A stretch of DNA of 64,000 nucleotides from Deltaproteobacteria bacterium (GCA_016935665.1 JAFGQN010000127.1:1-64000); one strand, 5' to 3'; counted from the first letter of the stretch, positions 36,902-46,203 are shown. Program-made: numbers and translations. The notes: generated from the sequence alone by a model not told the origin.

Positions 36902-37761
36902 CACCAATCCTTCACACTGGATGGCACACCAACGGCGCGCTGCCGGGCTTTGTTCTTGTGAAAATCGTTGTCTTCCTTATCCAGTGAGTTCAACATTTGC
37001 TCCATACTCTGGTTTTGAGGCGGCGCGGCCTGCTGCTCCTGCTGTTCTTCTTTCTGATCATCCTTGCTTTGCCCCTTGTCCTTTTGCTCGTCTTCTTTTT
37101 TCTGTTGTTCCTCAGGCTTCTGCTGGTCCTGCTGGTCGTCCTGATTCTGTTTGTCCTCGCCCTGCTGCTTTTGCTGGTCCTGCTGGTCCTGATTCTCCTG
37201 TTGGTCCTGATTCTCCTGCTGGTCCTTGTTTTCTCCGCTGTCTCCGTCCTCGCCCTGGTCCTGCTGGTCCTTGTTTTCCTGATCCTTTTTTTGCTGTTCT
37301 TCCTGCTTTTTCTTTTGCTGCCGTGCCACTTCCAGATTCCATGCCACGTCCCGATTTCCCGGTTGGAGCATCAGACTCTTTTTAAAGTGCTCAATGGCCG
37401 CTTTAAAATCCTGCTTTTGAAAGAATGCGTTTCCCAGATTAAACTCAGATCTCGCCAACACGGGCCTTGGCGCATCGGAATCCGCCGCCAGTGTATATGC
37501 CTGCATGGCTTCATCCACTTTCTCGTCTCCCAGACGACTCAGCGCCAATCCGCGATTGAGATGCACTTCTCCGCGATTGGGCAACGTCTTTGCCGCTTTA
37601 TCGTAACTGGCGAGAGCCTTGGCGTTTTCCTTTTTCTTTAAAAGCGCATTGCCCTCTTTCGTATCACTGTTTTCGCTCCTAAGCCAATCAAAGGCGTATG
37701 CGTTGACACTAAAAAGGAGCACAACAGCCACGCAAATTATATTCAGTATATTTTGCTTCAT
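36901..37761 (-). CDS. batC: BatC-like TPR protein with Gln/Asp/Lys-rich tail
   Basis: 286 residues with a signal peptide (ending SVNAYAF), then TPR repeats to about residue 150 (GNALLKKKENAKALASYDKA; ARSEFNLGNAFFQKQDFKAA). A low-complexity tail of about 110 residues follows, built from Lys, Gln, Asp and Glu (QEEQQKKDQENKDQQDQ and similar). The tail ends in a short helix SMEQMLNSLDKEDNDFHK. The start overlaps the upstream stop (ATGA) and has GGGAG 6 nt before it. The tail is compositionally extreme but in frame throughout. Confidence 0.85.
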   Translation of the reverse strand: MKQNILNIICVAVVLLFSVNAYAFDWLRSENSDTKEGNALLKKKENAKALASYDKAAKTLPNRGEVHLNRGLALSRLGDEKVDEAMQAYTLAADSDAPRPVLARSEFNLGNAFFQKQDFKAAIEHFKKSLMLQPGNRDVAWNLEVARQQKKKQEEQQKKDQENKDQQDQGEDGDSGENKDQQENQDQQENQDQQDQQKQQGEDKQNQDDQQDQQKPEEQQKKEDEQKDKGQSKDDQKEEQQEQQAAPPQNQSMEQMLNSLDKEDNDFHKNKARQRAVGVPSSVKDW

Positions 37762-38810
37762 TTGTCTCTCCCTTTTGCGAGTCGACGTTCCGGCACTAAA
37801 AACGCCAACAGCAGCAGCAGTGCCGCCGGAATCAAAAACCACTGAAACACTTCATCGTACAAAATCGTTTGTCTGGACTCCACTTCCGACTGCTTCATAT
37901 TGCGAATTTCATCAACCACCGCTTCCAGACCGGACAAATCGTTTCCAGCGCGGAAGTATCTGCCACCGGTATTGGCGGCGATTTGTTTCAGCGTATCTTC
38001 ATTTTCGGCGGACAGGCGGGTGGTAATGTATTCGCCGCTGGCATCCTTCTGATATCCCACCGTGGTGCCGTCATCCAGGTAGCGCGGAATCAACTCCGGT
38101 GAATCGGAACCAATGCCCACCGTAAAAATTTTCACACCATCTTTGGCAATTTCTTCGGAAACATCCACCGGCGTGCCCACATGGTCCTCGCCGTCCGTAA
38201 GCAGAATAATCACCTTGGAGCGATTTTTAAGCGTCTTTATGGCCGCGTCGTTCTTTCTGTTATCGAACAGCATGGCATTGGCCGCATTCAACGCCTTTCC
38301 AATGGCGGTGCCGCCCACCGGCATGTCGTACGGCGTCAGGTCTTTCCAAAAAGTGGTGGCCGCTGTGTAGTCGGACGTGAGCGGAAAGCGCATGGTATCG
38401 CCCGCAAACGCCACCAGACCAATGCGATCACCTGTTAGCTTTGTAATAAATTCGGACAACTCCAGCTTAGCCCGGGCCAATCGGTTCGGGCGCACATCCT
38501 CTGCCAGCATACTCTTTGAAAAATCCAGCGCCACCACAATATCCACGCCGCGTTTTTTGAGCATCTGCACCCGTCCACCATACTGGGGCCGCGCTGTTGC
38601 CAGCACCAGCAACGACAGACCGGCCACCAGCAAAATTGCTTTCGCCGCGCGCAGATAGGGCGATGGACGTCTCAATTGCGCCTCCATCACTTCGCCTTTG
38701 CCCATGCGAGCGATGAGCCTGCGCCGAATGAAGATGCCAATGACGAAAAAGACCACCGCCAAAGCGGGCGCGATAAGAAACAACAGCATGTTCGGTTCTG
38801 CAAATCTCAT
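37758..38810 (-). CDS. batB: BatB-like von Willebrand A domain membrane protein
   Basis: 350 residues. There are two N-terminal membrane helices (LLFLIAPALAVVFFVIGIFI; AAKAILLVAGLSLLVLATA), a vWA domain from about 85 with an intact metal-ion-dependent adhesion motif (VALDFSKSM), and later TDGEDHVGTPVDV. A C-terminal helix (FLIPAALLLLLAFLVPE) closes the anchor. The vWA domain would face the periplasm or cytoplasm beside MoxR. It overlaps both neighbours by ATGA. Confidence 0.9.
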   Translation of the reverse strand: MRFAEPNMLLFLIAPALAVVFFVIGIFIRRRLIARMGKGEVMEAQLRRPSPYLRAAKAILLVAGLSLLVLATARPQYGGRVQMLKKRGVDIVVALDFSKSMLAEDVRPNRLARAKLELSEFITKLTGDRIGLVAFAGDTMRFPLTSDYTAATTFWKDLTPYDMPVGGTAIGKALNAANAMLFDNRKNDAAIKTLKNRSKVIILLTDGEDHVGTPVDVSEEIAKDGVKIFTVGIGSDSPELIPRYLDDGTTVGYQKDASGEYITTRLSAENEDTLKQIAANTGGRYFRAGNDLSGLEAVVDEIRNMKQSEVESRQTILYDEVFQWFLIPAALLLLLAFLVPERRLAKGRDK

Positions 38811-39868
38811 GGCGTCCTCCGCATCACAATCACAGTCAGAATCAGATCGAGAATCCCCAGCAAAAGTGCAAGGAACAGATACCTCCCAAACACCTCCGCA
38901 TACGTAATACCGCGGTCTTCAATTTTGGACCGTTCCAACGCATCGAGAATGGTATGGAACGACGAAACCATCTCATTTTTGTCTTCCGCTGTAAAAAAAG
39001 CGCCGCCGGTTTTCTTTGCCATGGAAATCAGCAGGTCCGGGTTAATGGCGCTGCTGTTTTCGTTACGGCCCACCAGGATGGTATAAACACGAATCCCCAA
39101 TGTCCGAGCAAACTCAATGGCCTGCTCCGGGGATACGTTACCGGCATTGGACGTGCCGTCTGTCAGCAAAATAATGGTTTTGCTTTTGGCATCGGATTTC
39201 CGCAAGCGATTAATGGACACCCCAAGCGCATTTCCAATAGCCGTGGCGCGATCTTCGATAACCCCCAGCTGCAACTCCGCGATCATCTGCGACAACACGG
39301 AGTAATCAAGGGTCAATGGGCACAGAGTGTACGCGTTTTCTGCAAAAACCACCGCGCCAATGCGATCGTTTTTACGGCGTTGCACAAAATCCAGTACAAC
39401 TTCCTTGGCCGCCTCCACCCGGGACGGGGGAATATCCGGCGAGGCCATGGACCCCGAAAGGTCGAGGGTGAGAACGATGTCAATGCCTTTCATGTGCACA
39501 CTGGTTTGCTCAGTGGAATCCTGAGGTCTGGCCAGTGCCACCACCACAAGCGTCACAATCAGAGCGCGCAATCCCACACTCAAAGGCAACAGCCAGGTGC
39601 GCCATCCCCGTTTTTGTCGACCAATAATTCTGGCCAGCGGATGTACCAGGCGCCCGCTGCGCTTACGAGAGCGAATGCCGGCGGCCACAACAAACGGCAC
39701 CAGCAGCAACCCCAAAAGAAACCACGGATTTACAAACTGCATTCCGGAATCGCTGCCAAGCCAGCCCGGTAAGAAGACAGCGGCCGCGGCAAGATGCAAT
39801 CCCAAAGCAAAGGCAATGGGTTCAATCCAATGCCGGTGTTTTTGCCACACGGAAAGATTCAACTTCAT
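38807..39868 (-). CDS. batA: BatA-like von Willebrand A domain membrane protein
   Basis: 353 residues with the same layout as the next gene. N-terminal membrane helices come first, then a basic loop, then a vWA domain with LTLDLSGSMASPD (MIDAS intact) and TDGTSNAGNVSPEQAI, then a C-terminal helix (FLALLLGILDLILTVIVM). The two vWA genes are diverged paralogues, as in other bat operons. It overlaps both neighbours by ATGA. Confidence 0.9.
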   Translation of the reverse strand: MKLNLSVWQKHRHWIEPIAFALGLHLAAAAVFLPGWLGSDSGMQFVNPWFLLGLLLVPFVVAAGIRSRKRSGRLVHPLARIIGRQKRGWRTWLLPLSVGLRALIVTLVVVALARPQDSTEQTSVHMKGIDIVLTLDLSGSMASPDIPPSRVEAAKEVVLDFVQRRKNDRIGAVVFAENAYTLCPLTLDYSVLSQMIAELQLGVIEDRATAIGNALGVSINRLRKSDAKSKTIILLTDGTSNAGNVSPEQAIEFARTLGIRVYTILVGRNENSSAINPDLLISMAKKTGGAFFTAEDKNEMVSSFHTILDALERSKIEDRGITYAEVFGRYLFLALLLGILDLILTVIVMRRTP

Positions 39869-41133
39869 TTGCGGCCTCCATCAATTGCATCCGGAGTGGC
39901 GCTGTCCACCTTTTCGTCAGAAATCTTAGGGCCGACCTGTACGCAGGTGATATCCACCATATGGAAAGCCTCATCCAATAATTTCAACGATTCATCTTTG
40001 GCGGGTACGTACTTGGCAAACTTCACCAAATCCGTATCTTCCAGCAGCTGTACCACTTCCCGCTGCAGCTCCAGCTTCAGATTCATACCGCGCAATGCGT
40101 CAATAATTTCACGTGTGGAGCATTCCAAAGCGTCAAAGTGGTATCGATTGCCCAGGTACTCCCGAAACGCCTCAGACAACTTGAGGTGAAATGTTTTATG
40201 CATATCTTCATCCAGATAGCCCGAATGCTTTAACGCATTCAGTTTTTCAAAGGCAATTTCGTGAGCAGGACGTGGCGGCGGCGGCGGTGGTTCTGGTTTG
40301 GGTTTGCGCATGGACAAAAGTTTGCGCACCAGCAACGTCAACAACACCACCACAACGATGGCGCAAAGGGCAATGGCCACGTACAGGAGCGTATAATCGT
40401 CCACCATCACCACTTCGCCGTCTTTTTCATCCACTTTAAGCGCCGGTTCCGGCTCATTGGCGATGAGACTGTTGATGGTCACTTTAAACGCGGGGGTCAT
40501 CACCTCGCTTAAATTTCCCTTGCCGTCCACCACAGTGAGCTTTTGCGGTGGAATATCAAACTCGCCTGTTTCAAAGGAGATCAGTCCAATTCCTGCCACC
40601 TGTGTCATCGCTTTTTCGTCCGTTGTTTCGCCGGACACGCTGCGACTCTGAATCTCCAGTTTCCCAAAATCAAAACTGGACGGCAGGACGACCCTGTCAT
40701 CCGGGCTTTTTTTCTTCGCCTCAACCTTCCACTCAATCAGGTCCCCAATGGCGCCCTTTGAAGGCGTCACAGTGACGTTGATGTCCGGCATCTTTTCTTT
40801 GGCAATCTCATCTTTCAACGGCGCGGGTGACGGCGCGGGCGGGGGAGCCACTGGAGTATCTGGCGCTGAAACAGCAGACGTGTCCAATGTGGAATCACTG
40901 TCCGACGAAGCCGTCAACGTCCCCCTGGATGAATCTGGTTCGATCGATGAGTCCGCCTGCTCAACTGTGACACTACCCGTATTGGAGGGTTGAGAATCTG
41001 TGCTGGCCAAAGCGGGAATGGACCACAGAAGACCGGCAAGCAGCACAATACACCGTGTCACCCCCCTGAGGCTGAATGGGCGTCGTCGACCATTGAAAAA
41101 AATTTCGTCTGATTTATTGCACAACCATCCCAT
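39865..41133 (-). CDS. DUF4381-like single-pass protein of the bat operon
   Basis: 422 residues with a signal/anchor (IVLLAGLLWSIPALAS), a Ser/Thr/Asp/Pro-rich linker and a beta-sandwich (PDINVTVTPSKGAIGDLIEW). A membrane helix (LLYVAIALCAIVVVVLLTLL) and a cytoplasmic helical domain (HSGYLDEDMHKTFHLKLSEA, FREYLGNRYHFDALECS) follow. The latter matches the conserved region of DUF4381-type proteins found between DUF58 and vWA genes. GAGG lies 5 nt before ATG 41133; GTG 41139 is a weaker alternative. It ends in an ATGA overlap with batA. Confidence 0.8.
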   Translation of the reverse strand: MGWLCNKSDEIFFNGRRRPFSLRGVTRCIVLLAGLLWSIPALASTDSQPSNTGSVTVEQADSSIEPDSSRGTLTASSDSDSTLDTSAVSAPDTPVAPPPAPSPAPLKDEIAKEKMPDINVTVTPSKGAIGDLIEWKVEAKKKSPDDRVVLPSSFDFGKLEIQSRSVSGETTDEKAMTQVAGIGLISFETGEFDIPPQKLTVVDGKGNLSEVMTPAFKVTINSLIANEPEPALKVDEKDGEVVMVDDYTLLYVAIALCAIVVVVLLTLLVRKLLSMRKPKPEPPPPPPRPAHEIAFEKLNALKHSGYLDEDMHKTFHLKLSEAFREYLGNRYHFDALECSTREIIDALRGMNLKLELQREVVQLLEDTDLVKFAKYVPAKDESLKLLDEAFHMVDITCVQVGPKISDEKVDSATPDAIDGGRK

Positions 41134-41140
41134 ATCCACC

Positions 41141-42022
41141 TCAAAGTCGCATGGCGCGTTTTGATCGTCGTTTGAAGAAATTCACCAGTGGCGTCATATC
41201 GTCCTTTCCACTGGACATGTTAATAAAATCAATGCGATTTTTGCGAAACAGATGCTCACGCTCAGCGCGGCGTTTCTTCATCTCCCGGTCAAAAGCCTCG
41301 CGAACATGGGCACTGTCCGTATCCACGGCGAACACCTCTCCGCTTTCGGTGTCTTCCATGTACAGAACGCCCATACCGGGCAGCAGTTCTTCGCCGGGAT
41401 CACTGATACAGATGGGAATCAGGTCATGCCGACTGTTGGCGAGGCGCAAAGAACGCTCATAATTCTCGTCCTGAAAGTCTGAAATCACCACACCCACGGA
41501 TTTGTGTTTGGTCACCCGGTTGAGATAATTCAGACCGCATGAAATATCAGTGCCCTTACCTTCAGGACGAAATCTTAAAATCTCCTGCACCACGCGCAAC
41601 ACGTGTTTCTTTCCCTTTTTGGGCGGTACAAACAGCTCAATTTTGTCTGAGAACATGATAAGTCCGACCCTGTCGTTGTTCTGAATGGCTGAAAAGGCGA
41701 AAACAGCCGCCAGTTTGGCCGACAAGCGGGACTTGGTACTCACAGTCCCAAAACTGAGCGAGGCGCTCACATCCACCAGCAGCATCACTGTCATCTCGCG
41801 CTCTTCCACGAACACCTTGACGTAGGGCTCGTTCATGCGCGCCGAAACATTCCAGTCGATGAGCCGCACATCGTCCCCCTGCTGATACTGGCGCACCTCG
41901 TCGAACGCCATGCCGCGCCCCTTGAAGACCGAATGATACTGCCCCGCCAACTGGTCGTTCACCAGATTGCGGGTAACAATCTCAATCTTTCTGATTTCAG
42001 CAAACAGTTCGCCGTGTTGCAT
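41141..42022 (-). CDS. DUF58 family protein
   Basis: 293 residues, the usual size for DUF58. The signature region GRGMAFDEVRQYQQGDDVR followed by IDWNVSARM is present, and a degenerate vWA fold starts at MLLVDVSASLSFG with a DxSxS motif. It is soluble and cytoplasmic and follows moxR after 3 nt, the standard MoxR-DUF58 pairing. It is thought to be a MoxR partner in maturation of envelope complexes; the actual client here is unknown. Confidence 0.93.
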   Translation of the reverse strand: MQHGELFAEIRKIEIVTRNLVNDQLAGQYHSVFKGRGMAFDEVRQYQQGDDVRLIDWNVSARMNEPYVKVFVEEREMTVMLLVDVSASLSFGTVSTKSRLSAKLAAVFAFSAIQNNDRVGLIMFSDKIELFVPPKKGKKHVLRVVQEILRFRPEGKGTDISCGLNYLNRVTKHKSVGVVISDFQDENYERSLRLANSRHDLIPICISDPGEELLPGMGVLYMEDTESGEVFAVDTDSAHVREAFDREMKKRRAEREHLFRKNRIDFINMSSGKDDMTPLVNFFKRRSKRAMRL

Positions 42023-42025
42023 GGG

Positions 42026-43015
42026 TTACGGAACCTCCACGGTATCGAAAATTTTGCGGACCACATCCTCGCTGCTGAATTCCTCCGCTTCCGCTTCGTA
42101 CGTCACCGCAATGCGATGGCGCAACACATCGGGTCCAATGGATTTAATATCTTCTGGTGTCACATAGCCGCGATGCCGCATAAAGGCATGGGCCCGGGCC
42201 GCCTGGTTGAGCGCGATGGAGGCGCGGGGAGAGGCGCCGTATTCGATAAACCGAGCCAAATCCCCCAGACCGTACTTCTCGGGCTCCCGACTGGCAAAGA
42301 CGATGTCTATAATGTAGTCTTTAATTTTATTATCGATATAAATCTCAGATACCACCTTGCGGGCGTCCAGAATACGCTCGGGCGAAACCACCGGCTTCAC
42401 CTCAGGTACCGTCCCCAGCGCCATGCGGTCCATGATATCCCGTTCCTGATCCCGTGTGGGATACCCCACTTTAATCTTGAGCATGAAGCGATCCACCTGA
42501 GCTTCAGGCAGCGCGTACGTCCCTTCCTGCTCAATGGGGTTCTGAGTAGCCATTACAATAAACGGGGATGGCAGCTTGAACGTATCTTCGCCAATGGTCA
42601 CCTGTTTTTCCTGCATGGCTTCCAAAAGCGCTGACTGCACCTTGGCCGGTGCGCGGTTGATTTCATCCGCCAATACAAAGTTGGCAAACACCGGCCCTTT
42701 TTTGGCGGTAAAATCTCCGGTGCGCTGATTGTAAATCACCGTGCCCACAAGGTCGGCGGGCAACAGGTCGGGGGTGAACTGCACCCGCTGAAATTTGGCG
42801 GAAATTGCCCTGCAAAGAGAATTGACCGTCAGGGTCTTGGCCAGACCGGGGACACCTTCCAGCAGCACATGACCACCGGTCAAAATCCCAATCAACGCGC
42901 GCTCCACCATTTCCTCCTGGCCCACCACTGCCTTTTGCACCTCGCGGAGAATCTCGTCCACAAACGCACTTTCCTGCTTCACCATGTCGTTTAATGCTCT
43001 TACGTCCTGACTCAT
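42026..43015 (-). CDS. moxR: MoxR-family AAA+ ATPase
   Basis: 329 residues. Walker A GVPGLAKT, Walker B FVLADEINRAPAKVQ, sensor 1 MATQNPIEQEGTYALPEAQ and the DRFMLKIKVGYP arginine-finger region are all present, with the C-terminal lid. MoxR proteins act as cytoplasmic chaperone-like ATPases with vWA partners. It is the first gene of the eight-gene Bat operon. ATG 43015 is preferred over 43021 on ribosome-site spacing, but both are possible. A perfect inverted repeat lies 50 nt upstream. Confidence 0.96.
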   Translation of the reverse strand: MSQDVRALNDMVKQESAFVDEILREVQKAVVGQEEMVERALIGILTGGHVLLEGVPGLAKTLTVNSLCRAISAKFQRVQFTPDLLPADLVGTVIYNQRTGDFTAKKGPVFANFVLADEINRAPAKVQSALLEAMQEKQVTIGEDTFKLPSPFIVMATQNPIEQEGTYALPEAQVDRFMLKIKVGYPTRDQERDIMDRMALGTVPEVKPVVSPERILDARKVVSEIYIDNKIKDYIIDIVFASREPEKYGLGDLARFIEYGASPRASIALNQAARAHAFMRHRGYVTPEDIKSIGPDVLRHRIAVTYEAEAEEFSSEDVVRKIFDTVEVP

Positions 43016-43064
43016 TTCCATTCGCCTTTCGAATCTTTTTCGGTTCAGTTTCGTTAAATTGGGA

Positions 43065-43082
43065 CCTCTATCTACATAGAGG
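43065..43082. promoter_or_regulatory. inverted repeat upstream of the moxR-bat operon
   Basis: CCTCTAT (43065-43071) and ATAGAGG (43076-43082) form a perfect 7-bp stem with a 4-nt centre CTAC, 50-67 nt before the moxR start. It could be an operator or a leader hairpin; there is no T-run for a terminator. Confidence 0.35.
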
Positions 43083-43119
43083 CGACGTGAACATCAACCA
43101 TGTTTCGAACGATTTATTC

Positions 43120-43295
43120 CTAAAAAATGCGTATTTTTTGGGTAAAACAGAAGTACTCAAGAAATCTTTCCATTATTTCCTGTTTCCGCCACAAAATCCC
43201 ATTGTGCTCCAACCCGCCTATCAACACGCTGCCGATATATATTCCAATGCCGGAAATCAGCCATACGGTGGCGGGTTTTCCGGGGTGGTATCTCA
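43120..43295 (-). CDS. possible small single-pass membrane protein
   Basis: The frame starts at TTG 43295 and gives about 58 residues: a short basic N-terminus (RYHPGKPATV), one hydrophobic helix (WLISGIGIYIGSVLIGG), and an amphipathic tail (WRKQEIMERFLEYF). The sequence looks protein-like, but AAAGGA is 14 nt from the TTG and no ATG exists. It lies upstream of moxR on the same strand. It could be a real microprotein or a remnant. Confidence 0.3.
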
Positions 43296-43381
43296 ATTTT
43301 TTATTTGATGTCCTTTATTCGACCACATTGACATCGATAGTCCCACCGCCCGCCTAAACCGACACTCGCTTGCGCTATCTG

Positions 43382-44839
43382 CTATGAGGGCAGCACCTTG
43401 TCCAGCAGAGCCCTTTTTTTCAGGTAAAATTTCATGGTGAAAATAAAGGGCCCCAGTTCGGGAATGAGTTCCTGCAGATAAAACGCCCCCATATTCGACT
43501 CCCCCTCCAGGATGGCGTCGACATTGCGCAACAGGAGACCTATCACCATGGTTTCCGATTTCGCCTTCGCGCCGCCGGGCAGATTCAAACATTTTTCCGT
43601 GGGCTTTTTTTTACCACCTGGAGCAAGTACCGTTTTTTTATCCACCAGAAGCGGCGCCAGAAGTTCGTTAAACGCCACAAATGAGTTAAACCACTTGACA
43701 ATTCGCGTTTTTGAGCTGGCAATCAACACCGCAGACACATCATCGGACCAGGTGGCGATGCCTATAGCACGTTTCCCAATGTACCGGACAGGAACACGAA
43801 TCGTTTGGGACACCGGCAGAAGACATTCGGAAAACCAGCTGTTCTCTTTGGATACTTTTTCGTCATCGTGGTCGTTAAAAAGGTATACGTCGTGCTGCAG
43901 CAAAGCCGTCCCGTCGGTTTGCCGTCGCCACATGCTGTGGGCATGGCTCCCCAAAAATCCGGCCAGATTCTCCCCCAGTTGATACATCAACGCCTGCAGG
44001 GGGTGTCGCGTATCTGACATAATCAGCCGTTTGTCTGCCACAGACAAGGGTGCAAACACGGTTACCAAATCGATAACATAAAACCCGTACTTCTGCGCAT
44101 TGGACAGGTGCCGCAGGGTTACCCGCAAGGCCTCCTGTGGGGTTTCGCCCATTTCCCCCGTGCCGGAATACGGAAATAATATCACCACCACCGGCACTGC
44201 AAACAAACTCAGCTCGCGATAGTACCAATCGATATTTTCCAGCACCAGTTGCATGTCTTTTAGTTGAAACGCAATCTGACTGTCATTGATATTTGATTCG
44301 GTCACCACAAAATCCAAAGTGGCGATTTCATCTTTGTGCCGAAGCAACTCAAATAAATTCTGCAGTGAGGACGATGCGCCCGCCGCCAGAGTCTTTAAAC
44401 CGGGAAAATATTTCTGCATCCCGTGCAACAGACCGAAACGCGTCAGGGAATTGGAACCGCCGAGCAAAATCCCATTAAGCGGCGGCACAGGCTGCGCGAT
44501 TTCGTACAGCCAGTGAACCGTATCGTTGATTTTTACGCCAATGCGAAGCGGACAGCGGTGAAGCGGCTGTTCCAGCGCAAGTGTTGTCAGAAAACCAACT
44601 ACAGGCCAAATGGGACCAGAGGCTTTCAATCGTTCGGCGACATCCGGACGAGGCTGATTGAAAGGATAATCCGACTGCTTTTCGTTCGATGAGACCACCA
44701 GTTGCGTGACTGCGGCATCCGTACATACCCATCCCTGGACGACCAGCATGTCATCGCTGACGTTTTGACGAGGAAGCGGCTTTTCCAGTGAAAATCGCAA
44801 TGAGGGGCATTCCGGTACCAGTTTTCGAATCGTTAGCAT
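43382..44839 (-). CDS. SGNH-hydrolase-like protein
   Basis: 485 residues. The N-terminal 110 residues look like a small beta-sandwich (MLVVQGWVCTDAAVTQLVVS). The following alpha/beta domain starts with the block-I segment GILLGGSNSLTRFG, has a block-III-like VVTESNINDSQIAF, and shows a block-V-like SDTRHPLQAL with the D-x-x-H pair. These are the signs of an SGNH/GDSL esterase or acyltransferase-type enzyme, often acting on surface polysaccharides. No signal peptide is seen. It lies 167 nt downstream of a CgeB-type glycosyltransferase, which fits a surface-glycan role. Substrate unknown. Confidence 0.65.
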   Translation of the reverse strand: MLTIRKLVPECPSLRFSLEKPLPRQNVSDDMLVVQGWVCTDAAVTQLVVSSNEKQSDYPFNQPRPDVAERLKASGPIWPVVGFLTTLALEQPLHRCPLRIGVKINDTVHWLYEIAQPVPPLNGILLGGSNSLTRFGLLHGMQKYFPGLKTLAAGASSSLQNLFELLRHKDEIATLDFVVTESNINDSQIAFQLKDMQLVLENIDWYYRELSLFAVPVVVILFPYSGTGEMGETPQEALRVTLRHLSNAQKYGFYVIDLVTVFAPLSVADKRLIMSDTRHPLQALMYQLGENLAGFLGSHAHSMWRRQTDGTALLQHDVYLFNDHDDEKVSKENSWFSECLLPVSQTIRVPVRYIGKRAIGIATWSDDVSAVLIASSKTRIVKWFNSFVAFNELLAPLLVDKKTVLAPGGKKKPTEKCLNLPGGAKAKSETMVIGLLLRNVDAILEGESNMGAFYLQELIPELGPFIFTMKFYLKKRALLDKVLPS

Positions 44840-45006
44840 GGTCTCTCCTGCGTTGGTAAAGCACTCCTTATCAAAAAATTCGCTCTGAATAAAGCAGCAA
44901 CGGTGTATATCGATAGTCTGCCAAAACCGGACAGTACAACCGGTTGTCCCTGCAAAGACGAGGATCCGTTGAGTATCGCCGGAGTTTCCGTGCGCAGGGC
45001 GGTCAC

Positions 45007-46203
45007 TCAGCCAAATCGCTTTTTCATCACGGCGAGCATTCGCTGCATTCGGTGGGTCATTCGATGGCCGCTATCGACAATGGTCATCGCCTTTTGCGCC
45101 ATCACCGCCCGCTTTTCGGGGTGCGACAGATAATAGCGTGCTTTGGATTCCGCTTCATCAAGGGTTGTGTAAAACGCCATGCTCTCGCCGTCTGTAAATA
45201 CATTGAGCGCATCTTCCTGAGCGTCGGTCAGCAAAAAAGCGCCAACCGCCGGTACGTCCCAGACCCGCTGATTCACTGCAGAGGGCATCTGTTCGGAGGT
45301 AATATTTAGATTCACATCACTGGCGGCGAAAAAGGCCGGAAGTTCAGAATGATAATCCAGATAGGGGTGCACGCTCACTGCGGGGCATAGATTTTTCCAG
45401 TAGGCATCTCCCACCAGCGTCAATCCCAACGGACTCATCCGACGGACAAAGCGTTGCCGGGATTTCATTGATGCCTCCGCCAGCGCCACCTGCGCAGCCG
45501 CAAACATCCGCCGATCGCCTTTGGCCAGCATCGCTTCAAATGCCCCTGCCACAGTGGTGCGGTCGATTTTCTGTTTTTCCGCCAGAGTTCTCGCTGCCTT
45601 TCGCGTTTTCTTATCCGGCTCCACCCGGGTTTTGTACCACCAGGAATTCCCCGCAAACGACAGGAAACAACGGTATTGGGGTAAAAGATATCTATTTAAT
45701 GATTCGATGCTGAAGTGGCGCCTATTGGCCGCTGTGGGCAAAAACACAGGTTCGCCATATCCGTTCTTTTTCAGCCAGTCAAATGCCGTGCGTTCAAAGC
45801 AAAACAACTGCAGATTGGCCGTTGCGTTGCCTCCAGCTGCGCCCAGCACAGGCATGGGATGATCTACAAACCACGACGCCAAAGGAATATCGTATCTCGC
45901 CAACAGCCCGGCGAGCACGCCCTTTTCATCAAATCCCAGATGATTGATGGTGAGCACAAAGTCCGGACGAAAGCGGACCAGGGCAGTAAGCAATGCCGCC
46001 ACAAATCGATTGTCCCCCGTTCCTTTTTTGGGTGAGGGCAATCGATGTACCTGCCAGCCCAAATCCAACGCAGATTCCACCGCGTCTTCCACCACATGGT
46101 ACCCGGTATCCATCACCAGGACTCGGGGGACGACCTTAAACCGTAAATACCCAAGGGCCGCTCTCAGTCTGGCGTCTTCCAAATTGCCTCCAGTGCACTG
46201 CAC
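45007..46203 (-). CDS. CgeB/DUF3880-type glycosyltransferase
   Basis: 398 residues from GTG 46203; a TTG at 46182 just after GGAGG is an alternative start. The N-terminal Rossmann half begins PRVLVMDTGYHVVEDAV and has ASWFVDHPMPVL, a DUF3880-type block. The C-terminal half carries the sugar-nucleotide region HPYLDYHSELPAFFAASDVN and NITSEQMPSAVNQRVWDVPA, typical of CgeB-like transferases. Upstream, TTG 46293 with AAAGGA starts a different frame that meets a T8 tract (46281-46288). With one base fewer it would encode RRYFLRDFNELCSALEAIW and stop at 46164. The true N-terminus may therefore be disrupted. It is likely to modify flagellin or a surface glycan. Confidence 0.8.
   Translation of the reverse strand: MQCTGGNLEDARLRAALGYLRFKVVPRVLVMDTGYHVVEDAVESALDLGWQVHRLPSPKKGTGDNRFVAALLTALVRFRPDFVLTINHLGFDEKGVLAGLLARYDIPLASWFVDHPMPVLGAAGGNATANLQLFCFERTAFDWLKKNGYGEPVFLPTAANRRHFSIESLNRYLLPQYRCFLSFAGNSWWYKTRVEPDKKTRKAARTLAEKQKIDRTTVAGAFEAMLAKGDRRMFAAAQVALAEASMKSRQRFVRRMSPLGLTLVGDAYWKNLCPAVSVHPYLDYHSELPAFFAASDVNLNITSEQMPSAVNQRVWDVPAVGAFLLTDAQEDALNVFTDGESMAFYTTLDEAESKARYYLSHPEKRAVMAQKAMTIVDSGHRMTHRMQRMLAVMKKRFG

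Noticed and set aside
36997-37641. Very hydrophobic plus-strand frame rich in Leu and Val
   Set aside because: It mirrors the Lys/Gln/Asp-rich tail of BatC; the minus strand has the TPR repeats, operon coupling and ribosome site.
42994-43308. Plus-strand frame upstream of moxR
   Set aside because: Opposite to the operon leader, no ribosome site; the minus-strand reading of the same DNA looks more protein-like.
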